A DNA stretch of 64,000 bases from Bacteriovoracaceae bacterium UBA3083. Lineage in GTDB: Bacteria > Bdellovibrionota > Bacteriovoracia > Bacteriovoracales > Bacteriovoracaceae. Each line of letters starts with the position of its first letter. The stretch's first letter is position 1. A model generated the notes under the pieces. The model saw nothing but the letters and a program-made list of their open reading frames with translations. It was not told the DNA's origin and searched no databases. The DNA lies in NCBI GenBank assembly GCA_002366565.1, contig DFBJ01000003.1:62001-126000 (forward strand), written 5' to 3'. The position numbers were made by a program, and so were the translations under genes. Of the stretch, positions 43,476 to 52,989 are shown one piece after another.

Positions 43476-45056
43476 ATGAGCCAAGAGTTCCCATTCGAGC
43501 ATTTCCTAAAGTCCAACAATAGTCAAAAAACAAATGATGTTTTCAATGATAACAGAAGTTTAAAGGAACTCAAGTTCCTAAAAGATGACATAGAAGAACA
43601 ATCTACTAACAATGTGGAAGAAATATTTTCAGCTGAAGAGTTTGAAACAATTGAGTCATCATTCCTAGAAACACTAGAAAGAAGTCTAAGTCCTCAGAAA
43701 TACAATGCTTACTTCACAGGTGTTTTCAAACTTACAAATATAACAATGGATTCAATTGTTTTTAATGTAAGCAATCAACTTATAAAAACAATGATCCTTA
43801 AACATTGCGCAAATGAAGTAAGATCGACAATAAGAGAAGTTCTTGGAAAAGAGTACGAAGTCATCATTAATATAGAAAATCAAAATGATACAAAAAGTAC
43901 TTCACAAGAAAATCAAGTCATAGAAAAGCCTAAGTCTGCAAGTGAAGCAACTTTTACATTAGACTTATCACCTACAACTAATGACAAGCTTTCTAAAGTT
44001 GAAAGTCAATATATTCAACACATGAGTGATCCCGGAATGAATATTGACCCTACTAAAACTTTTGACAACTTTATAGTTGGCCCATCGAACAACCTTGCAC
44101 ATGCAACAGCAGTAGCAATATCAAGAACACCAGGTGATCAAGGGAAGTATCCTTCTCTTTATATACATTCAAATTCTGGACTTGGTAAAACTCACCTACT
44201 CTACGCAGTTGCAAACGGTATTAAAGATAACTTCCCTCAATATGTTGTTTACCTAACTACCGCTCGTGACTTCATGAAAGAATACATAGAGTCTGTTAAA
44301 ACTAAAACTGTAGATGCCTTTCAAGAAAAGTTCACTAAAAAGATAGATGTTCTAATGATAGACGATATCCATGAACTAAAAGGTAAAAAAGGAACACAAG
44401 ATGAATTGTTCCACGTGTTTAATGGTCTCTACACTAACGGGAAACAATTAATTTTTACGTCAGATAAATCTCCAGAAGAGATAGACGGTATTGAAGAAAG
44501 AATTAAAACAAGACTCCAGTGGGGACTTGTTATTGATATTCAAAAACCTGACTTTGAAACAAGAATTGCTATATTAAAAAGAAAAGCTTACGAACTTGAT
44601 CTATATCTACAAGATGACATCTTAACTCTGATTGCCAACTCTATTAAAACCAATATTAGAGAGCTTGAGGGATCACTAGTGAAGCTGTGTGCATACGCAG
44701 ACGTTATGAACGTAGAGGTCGATACAGAGATGGTAAAAGACATTCTAGGATTGAGCTCAAGTGATGTAGAAAGAAAAATCACATTAGACATTGTAGCTAA
44801 AGCAACATCACAACATTTTAAAATTCCAGTTCCAGACCTAAAATCTAAGGCTAGAACCAAAGACATAGTAAATGCTCGTTTTGTAGCAATGTTCCTCTCT
44901 AGAAAAATTGTAAATGCGACTCAAGAAGAGATTGGCCGCTTCTACGGAGGAAGAGATCACAGCTCAGTTGTACATGCAGAGAGAACAATCAAAGAAAAAA
45001 TGATCAATGATATTTCACTATCAAGAGATATAATCACAATAGAAAATACTCTATAA
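43476..45056 (+). CDS. dnaA: Chromosomal replication initiator protein
   Basis: The 526-residue product is longer than usual (about 450-470) because of an extended N-terminus before domain I (about 1-55) and a long linker. Domain I (about 60-140) has SPQKYNAYFTGVFKL. The AAA+ domain has Walker A SGLGKTHLL (about 234-242) and Walker B VLMIDDIHEL. The C-terminal domain IV has GRDHSSVVHAERTI, the DnaA-box binding signature. It binds the boxes in the gap downstream. A GGAG site precedes the ATG. Confidence 0.98.
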   Translation: MSQEFPFEHFLKSNNSQKTNDVFNDNRSLKELKFLKDDIEEQSTNNVEEIFSAEEFETIESSFLETLERSLSPQKYNAYFTGVFKLTNITMDSIVFNVSNQLIKTMILKHCANEVRSTIREVLGKEYEVIINIENQNDTKSTSQENQVIEKPKSASEATFTLDLSPTTNDKLSKVESQYIQHMSDPGMNIDPTKTFDNFIVGPSNNLAHATAVAISRTPGDQGKYPSLYIHSNSGLGKTHLLYAVANGIKDNFPQYVVYLTTARDFMKEYIESVKTKTVDAFQEKFTKKIDVLMIDDIHELKGKKGTQDELFHVFNGLYTNGKQLIFTSDKSPEEIDGIEERIKTRLQWGLVIDIQKPDFETRIAILKRKAYELDLYLQDDILTLIANSIKTNIRELEGSLVKLCAYADVMNVEVDTEMVKDILGLSSSDVERKITLDIVAKATSQHFKIPVPDLKSKARTKDIVNARFVAMFLSRKIVNATQEEIGRFYGGRDHSSVVHAERTIKEKMINDISLSRDIITIENTL

Positions 45057-45088
45057 ATAAAAATCAAATAAACATTTAATTTTTTGTA

Positions 45089-45105
45089 GCCCTCAATCCG
45101 AGGGC
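45089..45105 (+). terminator. Short hairpin after dnaA
   Basis: GCCCTC, loop AATCC, GAGGGC form a 6-bp stem 33 bp after the dnaA stop. No T-tract follows, so termination here is uncertain. Confidence 0.35.
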
Positions 45106-45259
45106 CTGCATTCACTTATCAACTTATTAACATTTGATTAGTCATTTACTCATATTTTTTGGTGAGTAAATGAATATTCAAAAATAGTTATCCACGGCCT
45201 TCTTATGGATAAGTTACCGAGTTATTCATAACTCACGGCCCAAAAGAAAAACTCACAAC

Positions 45260-45268
45260 TTATCCACA
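45260..45268 (+). promoter_or_regulatory. Consensus DnaA box
   Basis: TTATCCACA, a perfect match to the DnaA box, in the middle of the left box cluster. Confidence 0.85.
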
Positions 45269-45335
45269 TAGGCCGTGAATAACAAAAGCTAGTATTGATC
45301 GAGGGTTTGATAGAAAATTAAGTATTATAAACAGA

Positions 45336-45344
45336 TGTGGATAA
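45336..45344 (-). promoter_or_regulatory. Consensus DnaA box
   Basis: TTATCCACA on the minus strand (reads TGTGGATAA on the plus), followed 3 bp later by a TTATCAACA box. Confidence 0.85.
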
Positions 45345-45462
45345 CTATTATCAACAGATTTGGCCAAGTGAACAAAAAACTTATTAACAAGTGAATAAAA
45401 TGTGAACAAATTCCTAATAAAAAGGAGAAATAACAACAAGCAACAATAGCTACGCAAAGTGT

Positions 45463-45483
45463 TGTGAATAAGGCCGTGAATAG
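45463..45483 (-). promoter_or_regulatory. Tandem DnaA-box pair with GGCC junction
   Basis: TGTGAATAA at 45463-45471 (box TTATTCACA on the minus strand) runs straight into GGCCGTGAATAG at 45472-45483. It is one of four places where GGCC flanks a box-like CGTGAATA or CCACG half. Confidence 0.6.
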
Positions 45484-45624
45484 AGCGGTATAAAAAATTA
45501 TTTTAGTGGATGAAAAAATAATATACGAAACTGCTATTCCAAATCCACAAAGTTATACATATTAACTCATAATTAGAAAGTTACTGAACTCCCCTTTATT
45601 ATTGAAATTTCCAGAGTTATAAAC

Positions 45625-45690
45625 TTATCCACAGCGTATATATAATATATATTAATTAAATATAAATATATAAAGGAAAAGGAATTCAAA
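45625..45690 (+). other. DnaA box plus AT-rich unwinding element
   Basis: TTATCCACA (45625-45633) is followed by a run that is almost wholly A/T to about 45675 (TATATATAATATATATTAAT and more), ending in an A/G stretch. A box beside a very AT-rich tract is the usual DNA-unwinding-element layout. Confidence 0.75.
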
Positions 45691-45767
45691 AGAATTTGAA
45701 AAAGTACATTGATTTAGTAATCTGATAAGGATAAATATTTCTACACGAAATTAAGGGAAACATAAAA

Positions 45768-46883
45768 ATGAAAATCAGACTTCACACAGAAGATTTAAAA
45801 TCAGCTTTGAATAAAGTTCTATCGGTTGTAGACAAGAGAAACTCTAGACCTATTTTAACTTACACGTTAATCGAAACTTCAAATGCACAATTAAATATAT
45901 CTGCAACAGATTTAGAAGTTTCTTCGAAAGTAGTTATTAACGCTGAAGTGGATAACCCTGGTAGATTTTGTGTAAATGCTAAAAATATATTTGATATTTT
46001 AAAAGAATTACCTGGAACAGAAATAGAACTTTCACTAGACGATTCTTCAAATACATTAAAATTAAATTGTGGAGATATTCACTACTCACTTTTAATTTAC
46101 AAAGCAGATGACTTTCCTCAGTTAGTTTTTAACCAAGAAGTGAATAAATTCAAACTATCAAGTGAACAACTTGCAAATATAATTAATAAAACTTCATACG
46201 CAGTACTTAACGACGAAACAAGATTATACTTAAACGGAATTTACCTACAAGAAATTGATTCTAAATTAAGAGCTGTAGCAACTGATGGTCATAGGCTTTC
46301 ACTTTTAGAAACTGATCTTTCTGAAAGCAATAACGAAACACTTATAAATGGAATTATTATTCCAAGAAAAGGTATCTTTGAAATAAAGAAAATTTCTGAA
46401 ACTTATCCAGATACAGAAATAGAATTATCAGTTGATGATACTTTCCTATACGTAAATGCTAAAAATGAATATTTTCTATCTGTAAGATTAATTGCAAGAG
46501 AATATCCTAAGTATCAAGCTGTTATTCCAAATAAAACAACATATACGATGACAACTGATAGAAATTCATTCTTTGATGCAATCAGAAGAATTAAGATTAT
46601 GTCTAATGAGAAATCAAATGGTGTAAGACTTAAGCTTGCAGATCAAACAATGACTTTAACTGCAAACCATCCTTCTCTTGGTGATGCTATGGAAACAATG
46701 GCCGTAGATTACAATGGGAAAGAAATGGAAATAGGATTCAATGCAAAGTACTTAATTGATACTTTACATTCATTTGATGAAGGAGAAATCTCTCTTGAAT
46801 TAAATAATGAATTAAGTCCAATTATTATTAAATCTAATTCACTTCCTAATTACTTAGGAATTATTATGCCTCTTAAGCTTTAA
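45768..46883 (+). CDS. dnaN: DNA polymerase III beta sliding clamp
   Basis: The 371-residue product has the three-domain clamp layout. MKIRLHTEDLKSALNKVLSV opens domain 1, ATDGHRLSLLETDL marks domain 2 (about 171-184), and the C-terminus ends IMPLKL, similar to the family MPMRL. It tethers the polymerase to DNA. It overlaps recF by 1 bp. Confidence 0.97.
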   Translation: MKIRLHTEDLKSALNKVLSVVDKRNSRPILTYTLIETSNAQLNISATDLEVSSKVVINAEVDNPGRFCVNAKNIFDILKELPGTEIELSLDDSSNTLKLNCGDIHYSLLIYKADDFPQLVFNQEVNKFKLSSEQLANIINKTSYAVLNDETRLYLNGIYLQEIDSKLRAVATDGHRLSLLETDLSESNNETLINGIIIPRKGIFEIKKISETYPDTEIELSVDDTFLYVNAKNEYFLSVRLIAREYPKYQAVIPNKTTYTMTTDRNSFFDAIRRIKIMSNEKSNGVRLKLADQTMTLTANHPSLGDAMETMAVDYNGKEMEIGFNAKYLIDTLHSFDEGEISLELNNELSPIIIKSNSLPNYLGIIMPLKL

Positions 46884-47995
46884 TGCAAAGTTTTAAAATT
46901 TCTAAGCTGCAAGTAACTAACTTTAGAAACTTGCAGCCAGACATAATAGAATTCAATAGTGGTATAAATTGTATTCTAGGTGAAAATGGAAATGGTAAAA
47001 CAAATATATTAGAAGCCCTTCACGTTTTAAGTACAAGAAAATCATTTCGTAAAAACACAGGTTTTCCACAATTTTTAGGAATTGATTGTGAACAACCTGA
47101 GATAATATTTTCTTCTGTATTTTTAGATGACCACGAAAATAAAATGAGTATATCTGCAAAGATGGATTCAACATCAACTCATTGGTACGTAGATGGTCAG
47201 CCAATGAAAAAAAAGATTGATCTCAAAATAGTTTTCATTAATCCATTTGACTCGTATGCATTTCACAATACATCAAGCTTTAGAAGACAATGGATGGATC
47301 AGCATATATCGCAGATAGATAATAATTATAAAAAATGTTTATCTAGATATAATTCATCTCTAAGATTTAGAAATTCATTGCTCAGTAAGAAGCCTTCAAT
47401 GTTTAGAGAGCAAATTAAAGCAATTGATATAGAGCTTGCTAGATATAGTTTCATTCTTACAAATACTAGAATCAATTTTTTAAACAATATTGAAAATTAT
47501 TGTACGCAGACATTTAAAGAGATTTTTAGTGAGGAACATTTACTAAAAATATCACTTGATTCAAGAGTTATTGGACTTAATGAAAATGACATATTTAACA
47601 TGTTGCAAGAAAGGTTGCCAAAAGATGAAATTGTAGGACACACAACTTACTGTGTTCACAAGGATGACTATGTGCTTCTTTTTGATGGTTTGAATTCTTT
47701 TGAATATTGTTCTCTAGGACAACAAAAAATGAGCTATTTGAGCCTCTTATTTGCCTATATCGAGCTGTTTAGGTATAACTTTAACTCCTTCCCTATGGTA
47801 CTAATTGATGACGTCTCTGGTGAGCTAGATAGAAACCGGTGGCAAAAATTAATAGAGTACTTAGAGAAGAGTTCGTTTCAAGTTTTAATAACTACAGCGA
47901 ATGAAAAATTTAAAGAAGAATTAGAAACCATTCATGGTGCTAATAAAATTTATGTCCAAGCAGGTTCAATCGCGAACATGCCTAATTTAAGATGA
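46883..47995 (+). CDS. recF: RecF recombination mediator
   Basis: The 370-residue SMC-like ATPase has Walker A GENGNGKTNILEALHVLS (about 33-50), the signature CSLGQQKMSYLSLLFAYIEL (about 277-296) and Walker B MVLIDDVSGELD (about 305-316). It loads RecA on gapped DNA with RecOR. Position after dnaN is standard. Confidence 0.94.
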   Translation: MQSFKISKLQVTNFRNLQPDIIEFNSGINCILGENGNGKTNILEALHVLSTRKSFRKNTGFPQFLGIDCEQPEIIFSSVFLDDHENKMSISAKMDSTSTHWYVDGQPMKKKIDLKIVFINPFDSYAFHNTSSFRRQWMDQHISQIDNNYKKCLSRYNSSLRFRNSLLSKKPSMFREQIKAIDIELARYSFILTNTRINFLNNIENYCTQTFKEIFSEEHLLKISLDSRVIGLNENDIFNMLQERLPKDEIVGHTTYCVHKDDYVLLFDGLNSFEYCSLGQQKMSYLSLLFAYIELFRYNFNSFPMVLIDDVSGELDRNRWQKLIEYLEKSSFQVLITTANEKFKEELETIHGANKIYVQAGSIANMPNLR

Positions 47996-48027
47996 ATTAG
48001 ATATTAAATGGATTTATAGGAGTATCT

Positions 48028-50481
48028 TTGGAAACTGAAAACACATCAATTTCTAAGGTTGGCGAAAAATATGATGCTGACCAAATTAAAGTTCTAGAAG
48101 GTTTAGAAGCCGTTAGAAAGCGTCCCGGAATGTATATCGGAGACACGTCTAATAGAGGTTTACATCACTGCGTTTATGAAATTGTTGATAATGCTGTTGA
48201 TGAGGCACTGGCTGGATATTGTACAGAAATTAGAGTCATCATTCATGTGGATAACTCAGTTACTGTTGTCGATAACGGAAGAGGTATTCCAACAGACATG
48301 CACCCAACTGAAGGATGTTCAGCTGCTGAGCTAGTTTATACAAAACTACACGCTGGTGGGAAATTTAATGAAGACGGTGGAGCTTATAAAGTTTCAGGTG
48401 GTCTTCACGGAGTTGGTGCTGCAGTAGTTAACGCCCTATCTAAATGGGTGAAGATGGAAATTAAAAAGCATGGAAAGTTACACCTTCTTAAATTTGAAAG
48501 AGGTGAAGCAGTTTCTCCTCTTGAGATTATCGGTGATTTAGATGATCCAAAAGAAACTGGAACGGCAGTTACTTTTAAGCCAGATAATGAAATATTTGAA
48601 GTTCACGAATATAACTACGATACACTAGCTAATAGATTTAGAGAGATGGCCTTTTTAAATAAAGGTTTAAGTATTTCTTTAAAAGATGAGCGTTCTGATA
48701 AGAAAGACTTATTTTGTTATGAAGGTGGTATTGCAGAATTCATTACATACCTAAACAGAGCAAAAAGTCCTGTGCATAAGAAAGTGATTGCATTTTCTCA
48801 GGCCAGAGAAGATTACGAAGTAGAAGTAGCAATGCAGTGGACTGATTCATATTCTGAAGTTCTATCTGGATATGCAAATGCTATTTGTACACCAGGTGGT
48901 GGAACACATATCTCAGGATTTAAAACTGCAATAACAAGAGTTTTAAATGCGTATGCAAAAGAAAATAATTTATTAAAAGGGTTAAAATCAAATTTAACTG
49001 GTGATGATATGAGAGAAGGTATGACTGCCATAATCTCAATTAAGTTACCTGAGTTACAATTTGAGGGACAAACGAAAGATAAATTAGGAAACTCTGAAGT
49101 TGAAGGTATTGTAAACTCACTTGTTGGTGAGCAATTAAAGCAATATCTAGAAGAGAATCCAAGTTTAGCAAAAACAATTATTAAAAAGTCTGTAGATGCT
49201 GCGGCAGCAAGAGAAGCTGCGAGAAAAGCTAGAGAACTTACAAGAAGAAAATCTGCATTAGTAGTTTCTGGTCTTCCTGGGAAGATGGCAGATTGCCAAG
49301 AGAAAGATCCTGCTCGTTCAGAAATTTATATTGTTGAGGGTGACTCGGCCGGTGGATCTGCTAAGCAAGGTAGAGATAGAAAAACACAAGCAGTTCTTCC
49401 ACTTAAAGGGAAGATTCTTAACGTTGAAAAAGCACGTTACGATAAGATGCTTGCCAATAATGAAATTAAGATGATTGTTCAAGCAATGGGAACAGGAGTT
49501 GGTAAAGAGCAATTTGATATTAAAAAACTTAGATATCATAAAATTGTAATTATGACCGATGCCGACGTCGATGGTTCTCACATTAGAACTTTAATACTTA
49601 CCCTACTCTACAGACAATTTCCTGAGTTAATTGAGAATGGTTATGTGTATATTGCACAACCACCACTCTATAAATTCAAAAAAGGAAAATCAGAGAAATA
49701 TCTTAAAGATGAAAAAGAGCTTGAGTCATTCCTTACTAGTAATGCTTTAAAAGATGCTGAGATTATCGCTAAAGGTGAAAAGATTTCTGCTAATGAAGCA
49801 AAAGTACTTGTGAATAAGTATAGAAATTATATGAAGACAATTGAAAGTTATGATGTTCATTTTGATTCATTACTTCTTAGACAATTAATTGAAAGATCAA
49901 GTATCACTTCAGAGACATTAAAAGATAAAGTTGCACTTCAAGCAGAATTAGATAAGCTAACTGCTTATTTTAAAGAGCAAGAAGTTAATACTTTAAAGTC
50001 TTATACATTCTCTATTTCTGAAGATTTAGCTCATAAATCAAATCAGATTAATATTAACGTTAGAACTACTGGTAGAACTAAGAAGTTTAAACTTAATACT
50101 TACTTTATTGAATCTCCAGACTATGCAGATTTAGTAAATGGTTTTGATGGAATGAGTTCATTTATTGGTTCAAAGTTTTCTATTGAAAAAGATAAAACTG
50201 GGATCAAGGAATTTGATTCATTAAATGAATTTGCAGAACATATTATTGTTGATGGAAAACAAGGTGCTTATATACAACGTTATAAGGGACTTGGAGAAAT
50301 GAACCCAGAGCAACTTTGGGAAACAACAATGAATCCTGATAATAGAACTCTTCTACAAGTACGTATTGAAGATACTATTGAAGCTGACCAAGTATTCTCT
50401 GTTCTTATGGGTGATAATGTTGAGCCAAGAAGACAATTTGTTGAAGAGAATGCACTGAACGTTAGAAACTTAGACGTATAA
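48028..50481 (+). CDS. gyrB: DNA gyrase subunit B
   Basis: The start is TTG with TAGGAGT at 48016-48022. The 817-residue product has the GHKL ATPase domain (EIVDNAVDEALAG, near 51-63, and GGLHGVGAAVVNAL near 127-140), the transducer, and a TOPRIM domain with VEGDSAGGSAKQGRDR (about 435-450) and TDADVDGSHI (about 511-520). It supplies ATP-driven strand passage with GyrA. Confidence 0.97.
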   Translation: METENTSISKVGEKYDADQIKVLEGLEAVRKRPGMYIGDTSNRGLHHCVYEIVDNAVDEALAGYCTEIRVIIHVDNSVTVVDNGRGIPTDMHPTEGCSAAELVYTKLHAGGKFNEDGGAYKVSGGLHGVGAAVVNALSKWVKMEIKKHGKLHLLKFERGEAVSPLEIIGDLDDPKETGTAVTFKPDNEIFEVHEYNYDTLANRFREMAFLNKGLSISLKDERSDKKDLFCYEGGIAEFITYLNRAKSPVHKKVIAFSQAREDYEVEVAMQWTDSYSEVLSGYANAICTPGGGTHISGFKTAITRVLNAYAKENNLLKGLKSNLTGDDMREGMTAIISIKLPELQFEGQTKDKLGNSEVEGIVNSLVGEQLKQYLEENPSLAKTIIKKSVDAAAAREAARKARELTRRKSALVVSGLPGKMADCQEKDPARSEIYIVEGDSAGGSAKQGRDRKTQAVLPLKGKILNVEKARYDKMLANNEIKMIVQAMGTGVGKEQFDIKKLRYHKIVIMTDADVDGSHIRTLILTLLYRQFPELIENGYVYIAQPPLYKFKKGKSEKYLKDEKELESFLTSNALKDAEIIAKGEKISANEAKVLVNKYRNYMKTIESYDVHFDSLLLRQLIERSSITSETLKDKVALQAELDKLTAYFKEQEVNTLKSYTFSISEDLAHKSNQININVRTTGRTKKFKLNTYFIESPDYADLVNGFDGMSSFIGSKFSIEKDKTGIKEFDSLNEFAEHIIVDGKQGAYIQRYKGLGEMNPEQLWETTMNPDNRTLLQVRIEDTIEADQVFSVLMGDNVEPRRQFVEENALNVRNLDV

Positions 50482-50490
50482 GGAATAAGT

Positions 50491-52989
50491 ATGTCAGATG
50501 AAAATAATACACCAGGAAATGGTGACGGAATAAATCACGGAAATATTGCACCTATTGCAATCCAAGATGAAATGAAAAGTTGTTACCTTGATTACGCTAT
50601 GTCAGTAATCATTGGTCGTGCACTTCCAGACGTGAGAGATGGTTTAAAGCCAGTTCACAGAAGAGCACTATATGCAATGTACGCTTTAAATAACTATCAC
50701 AATAAGCCATATATGAAGTCAGCACGTGTTGTTGGTGATGTTATTGGTAAGTATCACCCACATGGTGACTCTGCTGTTTACAATACGCTCGTTCGTATGG
50801 CGCAGGATTTCTCTATGAGATATGTACTTGTTGATGGTCAAGGGAACTTTGGTTCTGTTGATGGTGATGCAGCTGCAGCGATGAGGTATACAGAAATTAG
50901 AATGAAGAAACTTTCAGAAGAAATGCTGAAAGATTTAGATAAAGATACTGTTGATTGGCAACCAAACTATGATGACTCTTTAAAAGAGCCAAAAGTTTTA
51001 CCAACAAAAGTACCTAACCTACTAGTGAATGGTTCATCAGGTATTGCTGTAGGTATGGCCACAAATATTCCTCCACATAACTTAACTGAAGTTATGGGAG
51101 CATTATCAGAGTTAATTGATAATAGAGATATGACTATTAATGAATTAATGGCCCACATTCCAGGTCCAGACTTTCCTACTCATGGTTCTATTCATGGAAC
51201 TGAGGGGATTAAGTCTGCTTACCATACAGGTCGTGGAATAATTCAAATTAGAGCTAAAGTTGATATTGAAGTTCATGGAAAACAAGAAAGAGAAAGAATT
51301 GTTATTACTGAGCTTCCTTACCAAGTTAACAAAGCAAAGCTAATTGAAAAAATTGCTGACCTTGTAAACAATAAAGATATTGAAGGTATTTCTGATATTA
51401 GAGATGAATCTTCGAGAGAAGGTATTAGAGTTGTAATTGATCTTAAGAAAGGTGAAATAGCGTCTGTAATTGTTAATAGACTCTATAAAGCAACTCAACT
51501 TCAAGTTTCATTTGGTATTATATTCTTATCAATTTCTAACGGTAGTCCAAAAGTGATGAACCTTAAAGAAATGTTAGAATGCTTTATTGATCACAGAAGA
51601 GAAGTAGTAATTAGAAGAACTGTTTATGAGTTAAAGAAAGCAAAAGAAAGAGCTCATATTCTAGAAGGTCTAAAAGTAGCTGTTGAAAATATTGATGAAG
51701 TTGTAGAAATTGTTAAGAAGTCTGAAGGTCCAGCAGATGCTAAGGCAAAACTTATTTCAAGATTTGCTCTAAGTGAAATTCAATCTCAAGCAATATTAGA
51801 TATGAGACTTCAAAGGCTAACAGGTCTTGAAAGAGATAAAATTATAGCTGATTACGAAGCTATAATGAAAGAGATTGCTAGACTTGAAGAAATTTTAGGA
51901 TCTGAAGTTTTAATTAAAGGTATTATTAAAGGTGAATTTGAAGAGATAGTTGAAAACTATGGTGATGAAAGAAGAACTTCTATTGTTGCTAAGGCTGACG
52001 AAATTCAAATTGAAGATCTAGTAAAGAATGAAGATGTTCTCGTAACAATTACGCATAAAGGTTACTTAAAGAGAATGACGATGGACACTTACCGTACTCA
52101 AAAAAGAGGTGGTAAAGGTGTTAAGGGTGCAAATAATGCAGATGAGGATTTCTACACAGATATCTTCACAGCTAATACGCACTCTACAATTTTATTCTTC
52201 ACAAATAGAGGATCTGTATTCTCTAAGAAAGTTTATAATATTCCAGAAGGTACAAGAACAGCTAAGGGGAGAAATATTGCTAACCTTATTCCTGTGCCTC
52301 CAGGTGATAAAATTAAAGAAATCATGTGTATTCCTCCAGAGGAAGAAAGAGAAGGTAAATTCTTAATGTTCGCTACTGAAAAAGGGCTAGTTAAGAAATC
52401 TGCACTTACTGATTATAACAATATTAAGCAGTCAGGACTAAGAGCTATCAAAGTTCAAGATGGTGACTCTGTATGTAGTGTAAGAGTTAGTGATGGATCT
52501 AAAGATGTTCTTCTTTGTTCTTCATCAGGAAAAATTATTAGATTCGATGAAGCTGATGCAAGACCAATGGGTAGAGTTTCTCAAGGTGTTAAAGGTATAA
52601 ATATTGATGATAGTGAAAGAATCATTGGTATGGAGCTTATTGATGACACTGTAGAGATCTTATCTATTACAGAGAATGGATACGGAAAGAGAACGGCAGC
52701 AAGCCAATACCGTAAACAAACTCGTGGTGGTAAAGGTATCTTAGCAATGAGACTTACTGAAAAGAATGGTGAGATCAAGCAGATTAAGCCAGTTTCAGAT
52801 AAAGATGACTTAATGGTTATTACTGATAAGGGACAAGTTGTAAGAACTAAGATCTCTGGAATTTCACTAATGGGTAGAGCAACTCAAGGTGTAAGAATCA
52901 TCAAGTTAAAAGAAGGTGAAGCAGTTGTTTCAGTAGAAAAAATTGTAGAACCAGATGATGATATAGATGAAACAAACACAGAAAGTTAA
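50491..52989 (+). CDS. gyrA: DNA gyrase subunit A
   Basis: The 832-residue product has the breakage-reunion domain with catalytic Tyr in AAAMRYTEIRM (near 131-141), and the quinolone region VVGDVIGKYHPHGDSAVY (about 84-101). The C-terminal beta-pinwheel has the GyrA box QKRGGKGVKG (about 537-546), which wraps DNA and distinguishes GyrA from ParC. It introduces negative supercoils with GyrB. The last 23 bp overlap the TPR lipoprotein gene. Confidence 0.97.
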   Translation: MSDENNTPGNGDGINHGNIAPIAIQDEMKSCYLDYAMSVIIGRALPDVRDGLKPVHRRALYAMYALNNYHNKPYMKSARVVGDVIGKYHPHGDSAVYNTLVRMAQDFSMRYVLVDGQGNFGSVDGDAAAAMRYTEIRMKKLSEEMLKDLDKDTVDWQPNYDDSLKEPKVLPTKVPNLLVNGSSGIAVGMATNIPPHNLTEVMGALSELIDNRDMTINELMAHIPGPDFPTHGSIHGTEGIKSAYHTGRGIIQIRAKVDIEVHGKQERERIVITELPYQVNKAKLIEKIADLVNNKDIEGISDIRDESSREGIRVVIDLKKGEIASVIVNRLYKATQLQVSFGIIFLSISNGSPKVMNLKEMLECFIDHRREVVIRRTVYELKKAKERAHILEGLKVAVENIDEVVEIVKKSEGPADAKAKLISRFALSEIQSQAILDMRLQRLTGLERDKIIADYEAIMKEIARLEEILGSEVLIKGIIKGEFEEIVENYGDERRTSIVAKADEIQIEDLVKNEDVLVTITHKGYLKRMTMDTYRTQKRGGKGVKGANNADEDFYTDIFTANTHSTILFFTNRGSVFSKKVYNIPEGTRTAKGRNIANLIPVPPGDKIKEIMCIPPEEEREGKFLMFATEKGLVKKSALTDYNNIKQSGLRAIKVQDGDSVCSVRVSDGSKDVLLCSSSGKIIRFDEADARPMGRVSQGVKGINIDDSERIIGMELIDDTVEILSITENGYGKRTAASQYRKQTRGGKGILAMRLTEKNGEIKQIKPVSDKDDLMVITDKGQVVRTKISGISLMGRATQGVRIIKLKEGEAVVSVEKIVEPDDDIDETNTES

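Larger units (their letters stand above)
45057..45767. other. oriC: Chromosomal replication origin region
   Basis: This 711-bp gap between dnaA and dnaN has no credible gene. It carries at least twelve DnaA-box-like 9-mers: TTATCAACT 45116, TTATTAACA 45124, TTATCCACG 45188, TTATCCATA 45204 (-), TTATTCATA 45222, TTATCCACA 45260, TTATTCACG 45274 (-), TTATCCACA 45336 (-), TTATCAACA 45348, TTATTAACA 45381, TTATTCACA 45463 (-) and TTATCCACA 45625. An AT-only stretch follows the last box. Gene direction switches at the dnaA/rpmH boundary, which supports origin function. Confidence 0.9.

Noticed and set aside
44407..44422. TGTTCCACGTGTTTAA in dnaA, a possible fourth parS
   Set aside because: Only the left half and CACGTG core match; the right arm does not, and it is in conserved dnaA coding sequence.
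45260..45457. Minus-strand 65-residue reading frame in oriC
   Set aside because: It consists of DnaA-box and AT-rich DNA, with no ribosome site and no homology-like features.
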